Assembly: GCA_023435565.1 (NCBI GenBank)
Contig: JAEYRN010000070.1
Location: 1 to 8,402, forward strand
DNA from: Bacillota bacterium
Lineage (GTDB): Bacteria; Bacillota; UBA4882; UBA8346
DNA length: 8,402 nt
Reading direction: 5' to 3'
Below are positions 5,158 to 8,402 of the stretch, piece by piece. The first letter of the stretch is position 1; every line of letters begins with the position of its first letter. The notes below the pieces were generated by a model. That model saw only the letters and a list, made by a program, of their open reading frames with translations. It was not told where the DNA came from and made no database searches. The translations under genes were made by a program, and so were the position numbers.

Positions 5158-6828
5158 CTAATAAAAAACTTCGTCACCTTTCAGCCGTTCAATTACATCG
5201 TCAAATTGACCATTGATCAGTGACTGGATCAGTTTATATTTTTGAACTTTACCACTGGTTGTTTTGGGAATATAACGGATTGGAATTATATATTCAATTT
5301 GTAAGCCAAGTTGGTTTTGATAATAATCTCGGATTTTATTTTGAAGCGGTATAAACTCCGCTAATTCCTTTTTATATAAAATAAACACCACAATTTGGCT
5401 TAATACACTGCAAAATATGGTTCTCTCCGAGTCAAACCCGATTTTTGCTCCTAATCTTTCCAGGTCGGACATAATATATACATTGGAGTTGATCCTCACT
5501 ATATCACGGTTTCGCCCCACAAAGAACATGTGGTTTTCATGCACGAAACCAAAATCACCCGTATCCACCCACTCCTCCGTTTGGGTAAGGATCCCTTCGT
5601 AAAAAATGGATTTAGTAACATTCTCGCCGCTAATCTGAATCTTTCCAACCGTATCCTCTGGTACATCCATATTTTTTTCATTTACTACCCGAAGTTGGCA
5701 TCCGTCGATGGGATACCCTACATTAACTAGCTCAATGCCATCCTCCCGGTTGGAAAGTGAAACCTGCCAATCTTTATCAAAAATTCTCCGGTTAACATTG
5801 ATCGTCTTCAAACCTTCGCCGGGTATGGGAAAGGTTACCGCTAAAGATGCTTCGGCCATTCCATAGACGGGATAAATTACTTTTTGGGACAAACCATATT
5901 GGGACAACTCCTTTAAAAATTCATTACAGAGCGACGCCGAGATAACTTCAGCGCCGTTAAAAATAATCCGGATCCGAGAAAGATCCAACTTCGCCGGCTC
6001 TCGTTTTTTTCTTAAAAATGTTAAATAATGCTTATTCCCTTTTGTAGTCGAAGAAGTTATCGTATTCTTGTATTGAGTTGCTTTTTCCAACCAAATGGTA
6101 GGCCTTTTAATGAATAAAGCAGTTGGTATGTTATACTGGTTTATCCCCGCGAATAACGGCAGTAGATGAGTTCCGCTAAAACCCATATCATGGGAGAGGG
6201 GTAACCAGGCCAACATTGAGTCATCAAAGGTTATTCGGCATCTTTCGGCCATACCGGATAAATTGGCAAACAAATTACGATGGGTTAAAGCTATTCCCTT
6301 GGGTATTCCGGTGGTTCCCGATGTATACTGGACATAGGCAATATCATCCAAATTGCTATTTACTATCGCTCCGCTTTTCATTTCAAAAATTTCCGACCCG
6401 CAAATGACAGCTTTTGTTTTAAAAAGATTTAGTAGTGGAAAATCGGTTGATTCCAATAAGTAGTCATTCATTTTTCCAATTACATCGTACGATGTAATAA
6501 CCGGGGGGTAGTTGAGATCCTTCCAGATCTGAAACAATTTCAAACGATGTTCATCATTATTGCCGGGGGCAATCGGAACCGGGATCTGTCTTCCCATCAT
6601 CGACGCCCAAATGGAATAAAGAAACCATTCGTTATTATTAAGTAAAATAATGACTTTCTGTCGTGGGGCCAATCCGATACTTTGAAAATACGCCAGAAAT
6701 TGCAGCGCCCTCTGATAGACCTGGCGGTAAGATACAAATTGATCCTTGCTATTATCAATAAAGGTAATACCTTTATTGCTTTCAGCGCGTTCTTGCAATA
6801 ACTCGACTAAACTTTGATATTGTGTCAT
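5158..6828 (-). CDS. AMP-forming acyl ligase, FAAL-like
   Basis: This 556-residue member of the ANL (acyl-CoA synthetase / adenylation) superfamily activates a carboxylic acid as acyl-AMP. Visible core motifs are the P-loop YTSGTTGIPKG (168-178), WLPLSHDMG (208-216), NGAE (291-294), YGMAEASLA (322-330), DTGD (422-425), GRNRD (438-442) and the C-terminal PKTTSGKVQK with catalytic Lys527. HDMG and YGMAEA-LAVT are typical of fatty acyl-AMP ligases (FadD32-like), which pass the acyl group to an acyl carrier protein rather than to CoA. No carrier protein, PKS or NRPS gene is in the window. The start at 6828 has GGAGG 7 nt upstream. It lies 21 nt downstream of the lipoprotein gene and is probably in the same operon. 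The protein looks full length; the acyl substrate is not predictable. Confidence 0.88.
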   Translation of the reverse strand: MTQYQSLVELLQERAESNKGITFIDNSKDQFVSYRQVYQRALQFLAYFQSIGLAPRQKVIILLNNNEWFLYSIWASMMGRQIPVPIAPGNNDEHRLKLFQIWKDLNYPPVITSYDVIGKMNDYLLESTDFPLLNLFKTKAVICGSEIFEMKSGAIVNSNLDDIAYVQYTSGTTGIPKGIALTHRNLFANLSGMAERCRITFDDSMLAWLPLSHDMGFSGTHLLPLFAGINQYNIPTALFIKRPTIWLEKATQYKNTITSSTTKGNKHYLTFLRKKREPAKLDLSRIRIIFNGAEVISASLCNEFLKELSQYGLSQKVIYPVYGMAEASLAVTFPIPGEGLKTINVNRRIFDKDWQVSLSNREDGIELVNVGYPIDGCQLRVVNEKNMDVPEDTVGKIQISGENVTKSIFYEGILTQTEEWVDTGDFGFVHENHMFFVGRNRDIVRINSNVYIMSDLERLGAKIGFDSERTIFCSVLSQIVVFILYKKELAEFIPLQNKIRDYYQNQLGLQIEYIIPIRYIPKTTSGKVQKYKLIQSLINGQFDDVIERLKGDEVFY

Positions 6829-6849
6829 TCTAAATCCTCCACGTTAGAT

Positions 6850-7923
6850 TTACTCTTTTAAAATCATATTCTTCATCTTTATCCAATCGTACCAACCAGG
6901 TTTGGCGTCGCCATTACTTTTTCTTAAACCAATCTTGGTTAACGGGCCATTATCCGGCAAGTCATGCATAAAAGCCCAATTGACAACTTCAACGTCCATT
7001 CCATTTATTAAATCTTTGAATACACCTATAAAACGGCTTTGATTTGGAGTTGACTCCTTGGCTGTTTCCAGACCGGTAAATCCATTGGCAGAACTCCAGC
7101 CGATCTCGGTGAAAGCAACCGGTAAAGTTGAATATTGTTTTATTTCGGAATAATACCCGGTTGGTATCTCATTCGGTGAATTATATTCAACCTCCGGGTA
7201 GGTCGTAAAGGCGATCAGGTCGAGTTTTCCGGCAAATTTAGCTATTAAATCCCATTGAGGAGTTCCCAGATAACCTACAGCGGTCCCCAGCCCTTTCATT
7301 TGTTCCAATTGGAATGTGACAAAGACTTTGGTATTTGGATAACTTTTTTTTATTTCATTATAAATATACTTATAGGCTTCTACAAAGCGGTCAAACTCCT
7401 CCGGCGGATGTTTGCTATAATAAGTATTTACCTCAATCCCCAAAGCCAAGTATTGAGGTTGGTAGACTTGACAGATTGCCAAAGCTACATCCCGGTATTT
7501 TTGCTTGGCATCATTATTACTCCAGTCGTTAGTCGGATCGATATTAGTATTTAAAATCGCCACACCGTTTGCTTGGTCGAAAAAGTTGATGCCATACACC
7601 GGCAGATAACAGTAGTTATTCTTTTGCAAACCGGCTAAAGCGATGATCTCCGGGATTTGACCGGATGTTTCAATCGAGTCCCGCCAAGGATTTTGGGCCA
7701 GTAATATCTCCCCTGTTTCTTTGATTTTTTCAAACATGTCCCGCCAGTCATCTTCGGTGGCGTTTCCAAAATTACGGGGAATCGGGCCGATACCCATTTT
7801 ATAACTTCTTTGTAATGGATGTTGAGAAGTGGAAGATGAAGAAGAACCGCCACATCCAGTAAGGTAAGAAACAATAACTAATAATATTATTAAAATCAAT
7901 CCGTTAAGAAAACTTTTTTTCAA
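6850..7923 (-). CDS. Lipoprotein with glycosidase-like TIM-barrel domain
   Basis: This is a 357-residue exported lipoprotein: MKKS, a long hydrophobic stretch, then lipobox LTGC, after which a short serine-rich linker leads to the folded domain. The domain looks like a clan-A type (beta/alpha)8 glycosidase. LALGIEVN has a Glu at the place of the usual acid/base (strand 4), and VAFTEIGW has a Glu at the place of the nucleophile (strand 7), about 109 residues apart. The GNE asparagine normally before the acid/base is replaced by Ile, so activity is uncertain. The closest architectural resemblance is to GH53- or GH17-like barrels, not a firm family call. A start at 7962 is possible, but the TTG at 7923 has AGAGAGG 8 nt upstream and yields a normal lipoprotein signal. 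The ligase gene follows after 21 nt. Confidence 0.82.
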   Translation of the reverse strand: MKKSFLNGLILIILLVIVSYLTGCGGSSSSSTSQHPLQRSYKMGIGPIPRNFGNATEDDWRDMFEKIKETGEILLAQNPWRDSIETSGQIPEIIALAGLQKNNYCYLPVYGINFFDQANGVAILNTNIDPTNDWSNNDAKQKYRDVALAICQVYQPQYLALGIEVNTYYSKHPPEEFDRFVEAYKYIYNEIKKSYPNTKVFVTFQLEQMKGLGTAVGYLGTPQWDLIAKFAGKLDLIAFTTYPEVEYNSPNEIPTGYYSEIKQYSTLPVAFTEIGWSSANGFTGLETAKESTPNQSRFIGVFKDLINGMDVEVVNWAFMHDLPDNGPLTKIGLRKSNGDAKPGWYDWIKMKNMILKE

Positions 7924-7931
7924 GATCAATA

Positions 7932-7938
7932 CCTCTCT
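7932..7938 (-). promoter_or_regulatory. Ribosome binding site supporting a TTG start
   Basis: AGAGAGG lies 8 nt upstream of TTG at 7923, giving a protein that begins MKKS and a textbook lipoprotein signal. The ATGs at 7962 and 7947 have only weak upstream purines and would add 13 or 8 atypical residues. Confidence 0.62.
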
Positions 7939-7962
7939 AATAAACATTTTTATATATTCCAT

Positions 7963-7997
7963 GTTCCCAAAATTTAAAATGTAGTTATTTTTGGAAC
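7963..7997 (-). promoter_or_regulatory. 5'-leader hairpin of the lipoprotein mRNA
   Basis: GTTCCCAAAAT (7963-7973) pairs with ATTTTTGGAAC (7987-7997) over 11 positions with one internal mismatch, around a 13-nt loop. The stem ends directly at the upstream ATG (7962), which would hinder initiation there and leave the TTG site at 7923 free. Confidence 0.42.
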
Positions 7998-8027
7998 ACC
8001 ATCAATCTTTAATTACAAGCGACTATT

Positions 8028-8055
8028 ATTATTTTAAAAAGTAATAAAAAGTCAA
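8028..8055 (-). promoter_or_regulatory. Lipoprotein-ligase operon promoter
   Basis: On the minus strand TTGACT (8050-8055) is followed after 16 nt by AATAAT (8028-8033); TAATAA at 18 nt is an alternative. The -35 box and its T-rich flank match those of the two PadR-type promoters, but the palindrome is absent. It would give a leader of about 100 nt. Confidence 0.5.
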
Positions 8056-8060
8056 ACAAA

Positions 8061-8083
8061 ATACCGTCATAATCGGACGGCAT
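8061..8083 (-). terminator. Terminator-like hairpin between two promoters
   Basis: ATACCGTC (8061-8068) pairs with GACGGCAT (8076-8083) with one G-T pair and a 7-nt loop. Read on the minus strand the stem is followed by TTTGTTTGACTTTTT. It lies about 20 nt after the expected start of transcription from the promoter at 8105-8133, so it could end that transcript early or terminate the gene entering from the right. Confidence 0.55.
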
Positions 8084-8104
8084 TCATAATAACATATTGA
8101 ATTG

Positions 8105-8182
8105 ATTATATATGCGACTTTTCCGCTTAACAATTACCCATAGTGGTATTAGAGGATTAAAAGAAGGGTATTTTCGGGGTAT
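8105..8182 (-). promoter_or_regulatory. Promoter with GGGGTAT direct-repeat element
   Basis: On the minus strand TTGTTA (8128-8133), a 17-nt spacer and TATAAT (8105-8110) form a strong sigma-A-type promoter. GGGTAA abuts the -35 box, and plus-strand GGGTAT (8166-8171) and GGGGTAT (8176-8182) are repeated at 11-bp spacing. The layout matches the AIM24 promoter to within one base. The remainder of 7924-8279 holds no convincing gene. Confidence 0.55.
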
Positions 8183-8279
8183 AATATCCTTTTAGATCTT
8201 AATTAGCCAAGATAAAGGAGATATTGATCTGGGCTGTTTTGCTTGCTCAATCTTAGAAACACTCCTAAATGTTAAGTAG

Positions 8280-8402
8280 TTACGGCATGTTTGATTTTAT
8301 CGCTATACTATTGATCCCTGAATTAGAATCTAAATCAACTCTTTTGCCATTCAGCCAATAACATGCTTTACCTTGTTTATATCCAACAATATAAATATCA
8401 TT
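8280..8402 (-). CDS. 3' end of a repeat protein running off the right edge
   Basis: Forty codons on the minus strand enter from the right edge and end with TAA at 8280-8282. They read DIYIVGYKQGKACYWLNGKR, then VDL, and then NSIAI. This matches the pattern of a short repeat in secreted bacterial hypothetical proteins (roughly DVYVAG, ACYW-NG, a VDL stretch, then a SI-V strand), thought to build a beta-propeller-like fold. The residues after SIAI (KSN) look like the start of a further repeat that is cut short by the stop, so the protein may be truncated here. The N-terminus, signal peptide and full length lie outside the window. Confidence 0.68.
   Translation of the reverse strand, partial: NDIYIVGYKQGKACYWLNGKRVDLDSNSGINSIAIKSNMP

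Noticed and set aside
7255..7554. Plus-strand ORFs antisense to the lipoprotein gene
   Set aside because: They are shadows of a well-supported gene, with no start signals or recognisable domains.
8214..8278. Small plus-strand ORF behind AAAGGAG (8214-8220)
   Set aside because: The site is good, but candidate starts are only TTG or CTG, giving 10-16 residues without recognisable character; a weak TTAAAA/TATAAT promoter upstream is not enough.

Overview
The window reads as chromosomal DNA of a low-GC, Gram-positive-like (Bacillota-type) bacterium. This rests on strong AAGGAG ribosome binding sites 6-10 nt before starts, TTGACT/TATAAT-like promoters, one TTG start with a good ribosome binding site, a PadR regulator, a lipobox lipoprotein and U-tailed terminator hairpins. 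It carries no rRNA, tRNA, CRISPR array, transposase or phage gene. The species cannot be named from sequence alone. All supported complete genes lie on the minus strand and are read right to left.

Right to left. (1) 8280-8402: the 3' end of a protein that runs off the right edge, with a repeat motif around ACYW-NG. (2) 7924-8279: a regulatory region with a promoter, a terminator-like hairpin directly behind it, and a second promoter. (3) 6850-7923: a lipoprotein with a predicted (beta/alpha)8 glycosidase-like domain. (4) 5158-6828: an AMP-forming acyl ligase of FAAL type, 21 nt downstream and probably co-transcribed. (5) 4798-5136: a beta-rich carboxypeptidase-regulatory-like fragment, in the same frame as the ligase but separated from it by one TAG codon. 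(6) 4154-4510: a small protein that is almost only a LuxR-type helix-turn-helix. (7) 3419-3991: a PadR-family repressor. (8) 2175-3296: a membrane-anchored alpha/beta hydrolase, followed by a gene remnant and an intrinsic terminator. (9) 1157-1834: an AIM24-family protein. (10) 478-1017: a small secreted protein of unknown function. (11) 1-477: a decayed region with a 21-bp tandem repeat, bordered on the left by the probable end of a plus-strand gene.

Two regulatory themes link the genes. PadR probably represses itself and the hydrolase through a palindrome that covers its own -10 box. A near copy of the same promoter-operator lies upstream of the luxR-type gene, so these genes may form one small regulon. 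Separately, the AIM24 gene and the region at 8105-8182 share a promoter layout: GGGTWA fused to the -35 box, a 17-nt spacer to TATAAT, and a GGGGTAT direct repeat with 11-bp spacing upstream.

The least ordinary stretch is 120-499. Eleven 21-bp units in exact register (221-451) contain a palindromic ACTCCGGAGT core and look like an operator or iteron array. On the minus strand, however, they translate as eleven heptapeptides of consensus [LFIC]-[DN]-[NY]-[TI]-P-E-[YC]. One in-frame TAA and one apparent frameshift interrupt this frame, and it has no visible start. It is best read as the decayed end of a heptapeptide-repeat protein gene.
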